A stretch of DNA of 64,000 nt from Ampelomyces quisqualis. Its lineage: Eukaryota > Ascomycota > Dothideomycetes > Pleosporales > Phaeosphaeriaceae. Below the pieces are notes generated by a model. It searched no databases and was not told where the DNA came from. It saw only the letters and a list, made by a program, of their open reading frames with translations. Of this stretch, positions 54,571 to 64,000 are shown piece after piece; within the stretch, counting starts at the first letter, position 1; every line of letters begins with the position of its first letter. A program made the position numbers and the translations under genes. The stretch is taken from contig JAGTXZ010000010.1 in the NCBI GenBank assembly GCA_018398575.1, positions 2,170,001-2,234,000 on the forward strand, read 5' to 3'.

Positions 54571-57345
54571 TCACCATGCTTGCTGGCGGGCTTGACAATG
54601 CCGTCGAACCCAGTCAAAAGGCCTGTGCCGGATCTGCTCGCTGATTAGCATACCTAGCAACCATTTCTCTGGCTGCTTCAAGACTGACCTGATCATATTA
54701 ATAGCCATAGTCCTCGCTTTGTCCTTGAGATTGACCTGAGTGCGCGTCTGCAGTACCTGGTATCCATCTTCTGTTCCATCGTGCCTCAAGATGGCTGCAT
54801 ATTTTGCGCCCATTCCGGGCATGGCCATGTACTCTACAAACGCGTTCTCTTCTTTGTCAGTCCAGTCGGTTCGCGCTTTTCTTTCCTTTTTAGGCTTCTT
54901 AGGTGGCATGGCCATGTGCTGCTTTGCGAGAACTTTTTGAGCTTGATATGTGCATGGAGGCGCCTCCTCTGTCATGTCGGGGGCTTCGTTCTCGGATATG
55001 GATTCATCTTGCTCAGGTCTAGAGACGTCTTCATCTTCGACAGCTTGCCGAGGTGGAGGCTGATGACTTGGGGGTGCACCAGAGGATGCTGGGTCGATGC
55101 GCGCTTTTTTCGCAACAGGCACTTCCCGCCGGCGCTCATGAACGCGTGCAGTGCGATCCTCCGTTTCAAACGCATCGTCCTCTGACTCCGATTCCACTTC
55201 GACCGGCCGCGGCCGTTTTCTGTTTGGAGAAGATTGTGCGCGCTGCTTCCCTTTGCTCTGCGTTACACGCGGTGTAGGTTGACTGTCAAAGCCGTCGCCA
55301 AATTCGACACGTTCTGCACCCTTCTGCCGATCGAAGATGGAAGTTGTGCGATTCTCTTTTCCAGGTTTGGAGACCTCTTTCAGCGCTTTAAGCAGAGCAG
55401 CAGAACTGGGTGGGGGCTTTGCAAACACCGTCTCTGGCGCCGCATCTAGCCTCTTTTCTTCGGCTTCCTGTTCTACTGCCTTTTCGGACTCTTCTTCGAG
55501 CTCTTTATCGCTAGGTAAATCCTGTCCTACCGTTGCCCCTTGCTCATCTGGTCTTTCCTCTTCTTCTTCGCTAACGACAGGCTGGTAGTCATCTTCCGAT
55601 TGCCCGATGACTCGTTGATCTTCAGACATCTCCTGGGGTGCTGACTCTGTTAAAACTTCTCCCTGGTCCTCTCGCGCACTATTGGCTTCAGATCGTCTCT
55701 CCCTAGCTTTTAAGACATCAATTGCCCGCAAATCCACCGGAGCATTCGGGTCAAATTTTCGACTACTGCGTCTCCTGTCTTGCGCGAAAGAAGTGCGTTT
55801 TTGCCGCGGCGAATGAGGCTGTAATGAACTCGCTTGTGGCTGTTGAGGGATGGTTTGGGGCTGTTCGATTTGTGCCTTCACGTTACGGAGAATGGCTGCA
55901 GCTCCCCCGAGCTCGTCTAGGGACATGGAAAGCTCCTCGTGTCTAAGCCGTACCCAATGTAAAAGCCGCAAAATGGTCGGCTGCCACGGAAAGTTTGCGC
56001 ACAAGGTTTCTAGATCGATAACTTCGCCGCGCGCCAAAGACTCATCATCGAGTGGGAAAAATTGTCTCATCGTCTTCAGGCGCTCGACGACGAAAGTCTC
56101 AAATTGCTGTGGCAGAGCAGACTCTTCTCCTCCAAGGGCTTCAATGCCCCATCCACGGATTATGGAGTTCTCCGCGTCTTGAGATGGCTCAGCCCGAAGG
56201 AAAACTTCGCGGATGACCTCGTCTGGGTTGAAGCCGGCGTCGTTTGTAGAACGTTCTAGCACAGATATCGCCAACTGTGTGCGCAAATCGAGTGCGAGAT
56301 CAAATGTCGCTTTGAGCATCGCACTGTCTCCGGCAGTGGTTGGTTTGATCCCGGCCTCGAGTGAGCGCATGAATTGACCTGGGAAAGAATTATCAAGCTG
56401 CCGCAGGGCATCCCAGACTTCTTTGTCGTTCCGGTCCGAATGAATCATCTGCTTGGCAAAGATGAGGAGGTTCGCCAGGTATAAGATGATATCTAAGCCA
56501 CTGTGCGATGCAGCTTCGTCTCGATTCGCTCCAAAGAGGGTGCGATGGATGGCGCGGACATGGACATAGCTGTGTTCTTGGCTTTTGTAGTGCTTCAAAT
56601 GCACGTTTAATTCGTCGTTGAAGTCGCGGTATTCCTCAGTAAAGTCGGAGTCTGGCTTTTGGATTTCGAGTATGTTGCGCATATCACTATGGATAGTCCC
56701 ATTCGGAGGCGCGAGGTGGTCCAGAAATTCGCGCGACGAGTCGCACAATTTGCGCATGTGCTTCAGAAGGAATTTGGATTCCAGGAATTCGGCCTCCACA
56801 ATGCTAAAGGATGAGATGGCTGTGGTTCCGGACATTTCAGAGGCAGCACCGGGCGATTTGAATTCGACAGGCTCATCAAGCTGTATGTGCACAGGTGTAT
56901 CTGGGGCTTGCTGCATGTCGATTTGGGTATCTACCTCGTCCACCACGGTGAGATCTAGCGCATCAGAACGTCAGAAAACACGGTTTGGGGCAGTTTGACG
57001 TCCCTACGCTTCTGAAATACGCGATGTGTTTGGACGAGAGCGCTTGGTGTGCGGTGATGACTGACCTGCCATGGCGGCTTTTGCTGCCCTGCGCTTTGTC
57101 CGGCGCGTGGATAGCCCTTGGTCGTCGCTTTCGTCAGTCGCGGTCGCCACGCTTGCCTGTCGCACACTCCGGCGTGTGCGTGTCTGCGCATCCACAGCCG
57201 GTTCAATATCGCGACTTGCACTGCGCAGGACTCTCGCACGCGATGCGCGTCCAGGCTGGGGGGTGTTTACTTTGGACCGAGGTTGCCGAGTTGGAGTTGG
57301 CGTTATGCGCCGGCTTGCGGACCGCACGCTTCTGCGGTCGGCCAT
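54571..57345 (-). CDS. Taz1/TRF-like telomere repeat-binding protein
   Basis: Two exons (57345-57021, 56954-54571) encode 902 residues. The N-terminus is basic and Arg/Ser-rich with several SVRSAS-type motifs. A helical region from about residue 140 to 400 (VEAEFLESKFLLKHMRKLCD ... FPWQPTILRLLHWVRLRH) has the length and style of a TRF homology dimerisation domain. A long disordered linker rich in Glu/Ser/Lys follows, with basic patches (NRKRPRPVEV). The C-terminal Myb/telobox domain is DWTDKEENAFVEYM ... TRTQVNLKDKART; V-x-L-K-D-K is the telobox signature that reads double-stranded telomeric repeats. A telomere-capping role is inferred from the domain pair. The intron 1 join (donor GTATTT) is the one that keeps frame; it is not strongly canonical. 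Confidence 0.75.
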
Positions 57346-57841
57346 GGTAGACCAAGGGCGCGTCCGCGGTCGTGTTGTTGCATGCGATCTAGTTGGAGGT
57401 GACAGGTGCGCGTCGGGAGGTGATGCGCCACTGTTAGGGTGGATGCTGGTGATGCTAATTCGGCGTAACCGCTTGCGGCGTAGTACTGTGCACCTCGAGA
57501 GCTTCAGCCACTGCGGCACACCAGGAGAAGGGGCGACACGCGCAAGAAACCTAGAATGCCGACGTGAGACGCGATCCAGACAGTCCGCCAATCCTCCAAT
57601 TCCATTCTCCATCTCAGCCTCTCGGACTGCTTCCGAGGCAGACAGACCCTTTACTGCTGCTGGGAAGGCTTACTCCGTACTCGGTACACTAAAAGCGGGC
57701 TGCCGCCTGCACTGCACGTACCCCTTGCGCGCATCGAAGTGATCCCTCTTCCAACATCGACGTCTGTCACGGCATCCTTATCCCGGCCCCTTCACCGCTG
57801 ATCTCCAAGTCTGTCCTTGATACATATCCGTCGCCGCCAGC
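57346..57841. promoter_or_regulatory. Divergent intergenic region of TRF-like and GDT1 genes
   Basis: A 0.5 kb divergent spacer; no specific site was recognised. Confidence 0.4.
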
Positions 57842-59511
57842 ATGAGAGTACGACATGCGCCAGTCCCGGCCCTGCTCCTCCTCCTGCCAGCCCTGCGAGT
57901 GCTGGCCACCTCAATCGATGTAGCAGACGACAAGCCTCTCGCCCGAGCAGCAGCCGTGCCAGCATACCCCGATGTCGGCGCCTCGCCCGACCCTTCACTT
58001 GCGCCGACAGTAGGTCCAAAGGGCACCAAGGATGCGCCTTTCGATGGTCAGGATGGTATGCCACACGCCGGCCCATACATCAATGACGAGCCGAGCCCAA
58101 CGAAGAAGAAGCCTGCAATTGTGGAAGAGCTGGGCCCTAAAAAGACAATGGTTGGCCCTCCGAAACCCTCGGCAACGGACGACACGATCCTGGATGGAGA
58201 CAAAAGTGTGATGCAGGATCCGAATCGGAAGCTAGCAACTGGCAACAAGGGCACCGAGGGCGGCGTGTCTGCAAAGGACAAGGAGCGTCTGGCGCACGAG
58301 GACAAGACTGGCGAGAAGCTGGAGAAGGTGCCCGAATCGCCAAAAGAGCCACCGCAACATCCACACAGTGACCAGAAACAACTACAGGGCGAACTTTCAG
58401 GGACAGAGACTAGCTCGCGCGGTCTCGGTGCTGTAGGCCTGGAGGTGAGGACTATCGCGAAGCAAATCAGAATGAGGGACTAATGAGGCTACAGAAACCC
58501 ACTGGTCTTCCCGACAGCCCACACGACATTCCGCATCCCATACCCGAGTCGCTGTCTGAAAAAGATTCATTGGACACGGTAACGAAGCCGAAGACGCCAG
58601 CGTTCAATCTCGAAGACGACGTTGCTGGTGGTGTCATACAACCCTTCCACTCCTTCATACTTTCCTTCACCATGATCATATTTTCGGAGATCGGAGACAA
58701 GACATTCCTTGTGGCCGCTCTGATGGCTATGCGACACCCACGACTACTTGTCTTTTCCGCGGCCTTCTCTGCGCTCATCGTTATGACCGTCCTGTCCGCT
58801 GTCCTGGGCCACGCCGTTCCATCTTTGCTGTCCGAGCGCTTCACACACTTTTTGGCTGCCGCTTTATTCCTCGGCTTTGGTTTCAAGCTGATCCGGGAGG
58901 GACTTGCCATGAGCGCCGACGACGGTGTGGGAGAAGAGATGCGGGAAGTCGAACAGGAGCTCGAGGAAAAGGAACAGCTGGCACGAGCGAAGAACGGCCA
59001 CCGAAAATCATCAATTTCGCCATATGCACTCGAGGGCGGCCGTGGTGTGCGCCGGTCCAGATCAAACTCCCGGCTTCCAGCACTAGCTCGGAGTCCTTCT
59101 TCATCACCAGAGCGATCAGCAACTCCACATGGTTCAAAGGTCACTGGTGCGCTGGGCGGACTGAACAATCTTTTGTCCTTGCTTCTCAGCCCTGCCTGGG
59201 TACAGACCTTTATTATGACTTTCCTTGGAGAATGGGGTGACCGCAGTCAGATCGCCACAGTTGCTATGGCCGCAGGATCAGACTATTGGTGGGTCACTGC
59301 AGGTGCCGTTGTTGGCCACGGCCTATGCACAGCAGGAGCAGTCATTGGAGGCCGCGCAATTGCAGGTCGCATCAGCATGCGGAATGGTAAGCAAAAAATA
59401 CATCCCTGGAGCATGAGCGCACTCTAACGCATCATAGTAACGCTGGGCGGTGCCATTGCATTCCTCATTTTTGGTGTCATATACCTCTTCGAGGCTTACT
59501 ACCACGAGTAG
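57842..59511 (+). CDS. GDT1: Gdt1-type Golgi manganese/calcium transporter (UPF0016)
   Basis: Gdt1 imports Mn2+ and Ca2+ into the Golgi in exchange for protons, supporting glycosylation. Three exons (57842-58444, 58495-59386, 59438-59511) encode 522 residues. A signal peptide (VRHAPVPALLLLLPALRVLA) is followed by about 220 hydrophilic residues, much longer than in yeast Gdt1. Then come two UPF0016 repeats: FSEIGDKTFLVAALMAMRHP (first E-x-G-D motif) and FLGEWGDRSQIATVAMAAGS (second). Between them is a basic, Ser/Arg-rich cytosolic loop of about 100 residues with a coiled REVEQELEEKEQ stretch. Six membrane helices are predicted; the last (AIAFLIFGVIYLFEAYY) is encoded by the small third exon, which a single-frame reading would lose. 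Confidence 0.92.
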
Positions 59512-60156
59512 ACGAATTAGAATTGAAGCATTGCATGGCGCCACGGGTCGGCAGTATTGCCGTTAGTAAGTATCTTGATGAAAACATATGGGTCCACACG
59601 GCGTATGTGGACTGGCACTGTAATTTTGACTGTATCCGCATGGCACTGCGATCACGACGGGGAAATGCTTTATCGGCGTCTGGAAGGTTGTGTAACAATG
59701 GATCGAGAACGTGCTTTCAATCGCCCATGTAGAGCTTTCATACGGTCAAGCTTTCGTGCGCCGAATCCTAGGCATGACGCAATCAGACATGAACTAGTGT
59801 CCCGCGCGACCACAAGGTATCTTTCTCTACATACACAGTAGATGTCCATTGCGATATTAGCATGTGTGGCTGGTGGACCAAAACCAATACACGTCTCCTG
59901 GCTGAGGGTGGCATCACCTAGTCAACGAGAGGAACTGGTGAGGCTTGAACGAAATTTCTCCAGCTATACGCCTGTTCTGCAATGACCTGCCCCATTGGTA
60001 TGTTACACAAGATTGCTTACAGCTCTTCATTGGCAACACGAGCCACCTGCGCTGTACACACGCTGATCCGTCGGCAGCACACCTGCATTGCTAAACCTAC
60101 AATCTTCCATACATTCTACTCAAACAACTAACAATTGCTCCTTGTTCCCTCGGAGA
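59512..60156. other. Spacer between GDT1 and GST-like genes
   Basis: No gene supported. Confidence 0.4.
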
Positions 60157-60993
60157 ATGACAGACTCTAATCCTCTGGTGCTCTATGACATCTCTTCACC
60201 TCTGCGACCCCGCTCCTACGCGCCCAATCCAAGCAAAGCGCGCATCACACTCAGCTTCAAGAAGGTGGCTTTCCGGACAGAGTGGGTCGACATTCTCGAT
60301 ATCACTGAGACTCGCAAAGGTCTTTGCTGTCCAGCCACCCGCAAACTAGACGATGGCTCCGACTTCTACACACTGCCCATGCTCCAGGACCCCGCCTCGG
60401 GCAAGGTCGTCGGCGATTCGTTCGACATTGCCAATTATGTGGAGGACAACTTTCCAGACTCGGGCGGCAGCCTATTTCCCAAGGACTCTACCGGCACTGG
60501 ACTCGATTACGAGAGTCCGAGCAAGGATACCATGTTTTACGCGCCTCTGACTACCAACGAAGGGTCGAAGAACGAGGCCTATGCCAAGTTCAACACACAC
60601 GTCGACGCCACGTTCTCTGCGAACCTGCAAGCTTTCGGCCAGTTTCTGCCCTTCAATCCAGAGACAGCCGAGGCCGTGAAAGCGCTCATGGGCAAGCGAG
60701 CGCACTTGGACTCCTGGGATGATCTCACGGTGCAGGGAGAGGCGAGGAAGCCACTGCTTGCGACGTTCGAGGTGGCACTGACATCTCTGGCTGAGCGGTT
60801 CATGATCAATGAGGGTGGGCCTTATCTTGAGGGGGAGAAGGCAAACTATGCCGACATCGTTGTTGGTGGGTGGGTGAACATGATGGCGGTGGTCATGCCG
60901 GCTGAGGAGTGGGGGGAGTTTCGGACGTGGCATGGTGGTGTGTTTGGGAGGCTACATGATGCTTTGCAAGAGAAGTACTTCGTGTGCACATAG
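60157..60993 (+). CDS. Glutathione S-transferase-like protein
   Basis: A single exon encodes 278 residues. The N-terminal half has a thioredoxin-like GST fold: VLYDISSPLRPRSYAPNPSK, ARITLSFKKVAFRTEWVDI and YTLPMLQDPASGKVVGDSFD followed by IANYVEDNFPD, with the cis-Pro of LPML and the D-S acidic-Ser pair that binds the glutathione gamma-glutamyl group. The C-terminal half is helical (LLATFEVALTSLAERFM, GGPYLEGEKANYADIVVGGW), the latter being the GST C-domain N-capping region. It resembles fungal GSTs often found with secondary-metabolite or detoxification genes (ustS-like), but no such cluster is nearby. The substrate is unknown. Confidence 0.8.
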   Translation: MTDSNPLVLYDISSPLRPRSYAPNPSKARITLSFKKVAFRTEWVDILDITETRKGLCCPATRKLDDGSDFYTLPMLQDPASGKVVGDSFDIANYVEDNFPDSGGSLFPKDSTGTGLDYESPSKDTMFYAPLTTNEGSKNEAYAKFNTHVDATFSANLQAFGQFLPFNPETAEAVKALMGKRAHLDSWDDLTVQGEARKPLLATFEVALTSLAERFMINEGGPYLEGEKANYADIVVGGWVNMMAVVMPAEEWGEFRTWHGGVFGRLHDALQEKYFVCT

Positions 60994-61455
60994 AGAGAAG
61001 AGCTGAGGCGGGATCACGAAGGGCTTCTGACGGAAGAACTGCAACTAAACAGTTTTCGACTATGTAAGACGGCACCTTGGAGTTGTGCTGCGCTCTAGGC
61101 TGGTGAAGAGAGGTGTAGCGATGAACGCTCGCTGATTGGCTGCTACGCACATGCCCGTGTTCCCGTAAGGGCGGCGGAAGAGGAAAAGCGAGCGCGTTGA
61201 CCCTTGCCGCGTCTCAAGCCTGACAATACCAAAGCACAATAGCTTTAACCACCACGCCCACCCGCTCCAATATCGCAACGCCTCCACGGCAGTACAACTT
61301 CACTGTCCCACTCAGGTCCTACGAAGTTGACGACGACGACGCCGCCGCCGACGCCTACAAAGAAACCGCCATATCACTCGATCGCGCTTCACCCACCCAT
61401 CGCCTACCATCTGAGAAAGGCGAGGATCGGCATCCAGTACTCGAGGCGCCGTGAG
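60994..61455. other. Spacer upstream of the cyclin gene
   Basis: No gene supported. The cyclin reading frame is open back to about 61,327 (a Thr/Pro-rich stretch), but the first ATG is at 61,456. Confidence 0.4.
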
Positions 61456-62511
61456 ATGGTTTCCACCGCCCTTCCTCCAGGCCAGCCGCGGCGCGAACTG
61501 CCCAGGCCACCCCCGCCTGCAGTCGTCGAGTCCGAGCAGCAATGGGTCTTCACAGAAGAAGAGCTGCTACAAGCGCCATCGATAATGGACGGCATGCCAG
61601 CAGAGGAAGAGCGAACACTGCGGCGCAAGGGCGTCAACTTCATCCTACAAGTCGGCATGATGCTCAAGCTGCCGCAAACCACGCTCAGCACGGCCGCCGT
61701 GTTCTTCAATCGGTACTTGATGCGACATAGCCTGAAGCCACGGCCGGGATACAAGCCGCTTCATCACTATGTAAGTGCTATACATTTCTCTGCATGACTG
61801 TCGCTGACAGTATCACAGCAAATCGCTGCGACTGCGCTGTTTCTTGCAACCAAGGTCGAGGAGAACTGTCGCAAGATGAAGGAACTCGTCGTGGCCTGCG
61901 TCCGAGTCGCGTTGAAAGACCCCAACAAGCTCGTCGATGAGCAGACCAAGGACTTCTGGAAGTGGCGAGACACGATCCTGTACAGCGAGGACGTTCTGCT
62001 AGAAGCGCTATGCTTCGATCTGAATGTCGAATCGCCCTACAAGACCATGTATGACATGCTCAAGTACTACAACGTCGAGCACAACAAGAAGCTGCGCAAT
62101 TCAGCCTGGGCCTTCCTCTCAGACTCGGCATCCACGCAAATGTGCTTGCTCTTCACATCCCGCACTATCGCCGCAGCCTCAATGTACGCTGGCGCGCGCA
62201 CGGCAGAAGTGGAGCTGGACGAGCTCGATGGCACGCCTTGGTGGGAGACCCAACACGTCACATTGCGTGATATACGACGGGCATGCAATCTCATGGCGGA
62301 CCTCTACGAAAAGTCACCCGACAAAGACGGCGAGCCCAACATGTACGCTGGGCTGAGATCCCCCGAAGATGGCATCGACTTTGGCGACACGCCACGCAGC
62401 ATAGAAGGCTTGCAAAGCACCGGCCCAGAACAGGCGCAGAGCCAGCCTCCTGCAAACGGGACCGGAGTTGCAACGGAAAGAGGTAGTGAGGAAGGCGAAC
62501 TCGATGGCTAG
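61456..62511 (+). CDS. Transcription-type cyclin (Cyclin K/T, Pch1-like)
   Basis: Regulatory subunit for a transcriptional CDK of the Cdk9/Cdk12 group that phosphorylates the RNA polymerase II tail. Two exons (61456-61770, 61819-62511; 48 bp intron) encode 335 residues. The first cyclin box contains EEERTLRRKGVNFILQVGMM, LPQTTLSTAAVFFNRYLMRH, and across the intron YQIAATALFLATKVEENCRK with MKELVVACVRV. KDFWKWRDTILYSEDVLLEA and LCFDLNVESPYKTMYDML mark the linker and start of the second cyclin box, which ends SRTIAAASMYAGAR. This arrangement, with Asn-Arg-Tyr and KVEEN, is typical of the cyclin K/T/C branch rather than mitotic cyclins. The C-terminal 60 residues are acidic and disordered. Confidence 0.87.
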
Positions 62512-63564
62512 AATCCTCCGACACCGGCTGGTTACACTCTTTCCCAACTGGACTCACCGGCGAGTTATACCACCAAGCCATACTTCCGTAGCGACAGTGC
62601 TTTCTGGTATGTCGAAAATTCCAAAGCTGAGAATACTGCCATTGCGCCAAGGTCAGACAGACATTCAGCAAGATCTGCCGCTAATTGGTTGCCCGATAAA
62701 AGACCACTCGCAGTGAATAGGCAGGCCGATGAGCTGGATGGCGATCGATCGAATGGTCTGAGAGCGAAAGAAGAGCTACTACATGATGAGGAAGATCACG
62801 TTGGCAAGTGGATGACGGATACGAGTACTTGATGGGTATCAACTAGGCCGCGTTCCATGATGTCGCAGCATTCTCCTCGGTACGCTCACACCATTTACGC
62901 TCTACTGATGCCGCCATCAACTGAAGACGCTCTCCACGTCTAATAGCAGGGCGACAAAGGAGCTACCAGCACCTAGCAGCCACGATCGGCTAGAGAGCAT
63001 AATGATTGGAGGAAAACTATATGCTCAAGACGCTTAAGACCACGGTTTGTTTATGAGGTGCAACGTGCACTGCGGCGATGACGCTTAGACTGATGATACT
63101 TTGTGGATGGCAGATGCGAACAAACCAGGCAGCACCGATAGGAATTGTAAGGCCAATTCGCAACAAGCAAACTTCTTACTCATTTCTACTTCCTCCTGGA
63201 GTGTACGAGCGAAACTGGCAGGACTGCTTGCGTGACGAGAAACCGAATCAACACAACCAAGATCAGATTACGATGGTACATTCCCATTAGCTTATCGATT
63301 TTATCATAGACGCTTGCAATCGAGTCATTCATCCAAGTGTGAATTACGAAGGCCAATCACATGTACTAACGATGCCGAGGCTCATCCCGCCTAATCTCTC
63401 GACGTCAACACTACTTTGCCACGAACACGAACACGACTGCGGCTCTCTCTCCTTCATCTTCTTCAAACATACCCTCGTAGACTCTAGACTGTGGTTTTCA
63501 CGAATCTGGTCGCTCGCTCGTATTCTCGTGCGTGAGAATCGCTTCACGGAGCGTCAGTGACATC
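62512..63564. other. Spacer between cyclin and hydrolase-like genes
   Basis: One kilobase without a supported gene; short frames only. Confidence 0.45.
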
Positions 63565-64000
63565 ATGGAATCATCTCCGTCGGCATTGCTGAAGTTATTG
63601 CTTCCCAAAACGCCGTTGTTGATGAAGACAGCGCTATGGCACGGTCTTTCCTTGTCTCCAACAGCTGCGAAATGGGACCTTCGGACTTCCATCACAGTAA
63701 ACATGCTTCGAGAAATGATGGGACCCACCTCGCCTCCATCATCAATCACTAAAGTCCAAGCGTTGACTAGAAAGGATCCAGGTGTTAAGGGAAAAGTCTG
63801 GGCGAGTAAGGTCAAGTTGGCGACTGCAGAAGACGATCTCCGGCAATTGATGTTCAAGGCCATCGATGATATGGGTACTGGAGAAGAAAACTGGACGAAG
63901 CCGGAGACACAGTCCCTCGAAGCAGAGTGGAATGGGTACCGTGCAGCAGCTCGCGACGATGAGCCTGAGCCAGCAGATATGAGTGAGCAGGAGAAGTACG
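63565..64000 (+). CDS. Alpha/beta-hydrolase-like protein, N-terminal fragment
   Basis: The frame opens with ATG at 63,565 and stays open to the right edge (145 codons plus one base), so the 3' end is missing. The start MESSPSALLKLLLPKTPLLM is followed by KTALWHGLSLSPTAAKWDLR, TVNMLREMMGPTSPPSSITK and VQALTRKDPGVKGKVWASKV. This resembles the cap region that precedes the core of fungal alpha/beta-hydrolase fold-3 (steryl-acetyl-hydrolase or lipase-like) proteins, but the HGGG oxyanion loop and the catalytic GxSxG lie outside the window. No intron is needed in the visible part. The family assignment is therefore tentative. Confidence 0.55.
   Translation, partial: MESSPSALLKLLLPKTPLLMKTALWHGLSLSPTAAKWDLRTSITVNMLREMMGPTSPPSSITKVQALTRKDPGVKGKVWASKVKLATAEDDLRQLMFKAIDDMGTGEENWTKPETQSLEAEWNGYRAAARDDEPEPADMSEQEKY

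Overview
The window is nuclear DNA of a filamentous ascomycete, most likely a Dothideomycete. The evidence is genes with short (about 50-70 bp) GT-AG introns and CTAAC-type branch points, fungal-only families (NST1, Rho2, Taz1/TRF-like, GPHR, DUF6604-like), a cluster of small cysteine-rich secreted proteins, and a strongly mutated AT-rich transposon island between gene-rich blocks. I cannot name the species.

Layout. 1-1 kb: 5' part of a CSC1/RSN1-type stress-gated cation channel that runs off the left edge. 2.1-6.0 kb: four small secreted cysteine-rich proteins, all on the minus strand, each with a TATA box 102-122 bp before its start. Two of them share both intron positions and phases. 6.6-16 kb: housekeeping genes (phosphoacetylglucosamine mutase, NST1, Rho2, mitochondrial ribosomal protein mL40). 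17.0-19.6 kb: a DUF6604-like gene that looks broken by a frameshift and a stop codon.

19,720-32,203: a 12.5 kb AT-rich element with no intact genes. It has about 35 bp terminal inverted repeats starting CACTG, a CCC target duplication, subterminal repeat arrays and internal tandem repeats. This architecture fits a CACTA/EnSpm-like DNA transposon. It is nearly devoid of TCA, TCG, TGA and CGA, while ACA, GCA, ACG and GCG persist. That points to a C-to-T mutator acting at T-C-purine.

32.2-47.4 kb: SR-protein kinase, GRIP-domain golgin, zuotin, a universal-stress-protein-domain protein, a Golgi pH regulator-like membrane protein and a 69-residue conserved small protein. The golgin and zuotin genes diverge from a 218 bp spacer.

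47.4-50.5 kb: a gene-poor patch with an intron-containing tRNA-Ala(CGC), an orphan tRNA B-box fragment and a decayed MFS transporter.

51.2-64 kb: pantothenate kinase, an unrecognised zinc-motif protein, a Taz1/TRF-like telomere-binding protein, a Gdt1-type transporter, a glutathione-transferase-like protein, a transcription-type cyclin (Cyclin K/T, Pch1-like) and the 5' end of an alpha/beta-hydrolase-like gene cut by the right edge.

The core genes cover cell wall and glycosylation (UDP-GlcNAc supply, Rho2, GPHR, Gdt1, golgin), RNA processing and translation (SRPK, cyclin, zuotin, mL40) and telomere function, with no obvious operon-like pathway. The accessory content, meaning the secreted-protein cluster and the hypermutated transposon, holds the most unusual signals. 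Exon coordinates were derived by hand from splice signals and frame continuity; no database search was run.
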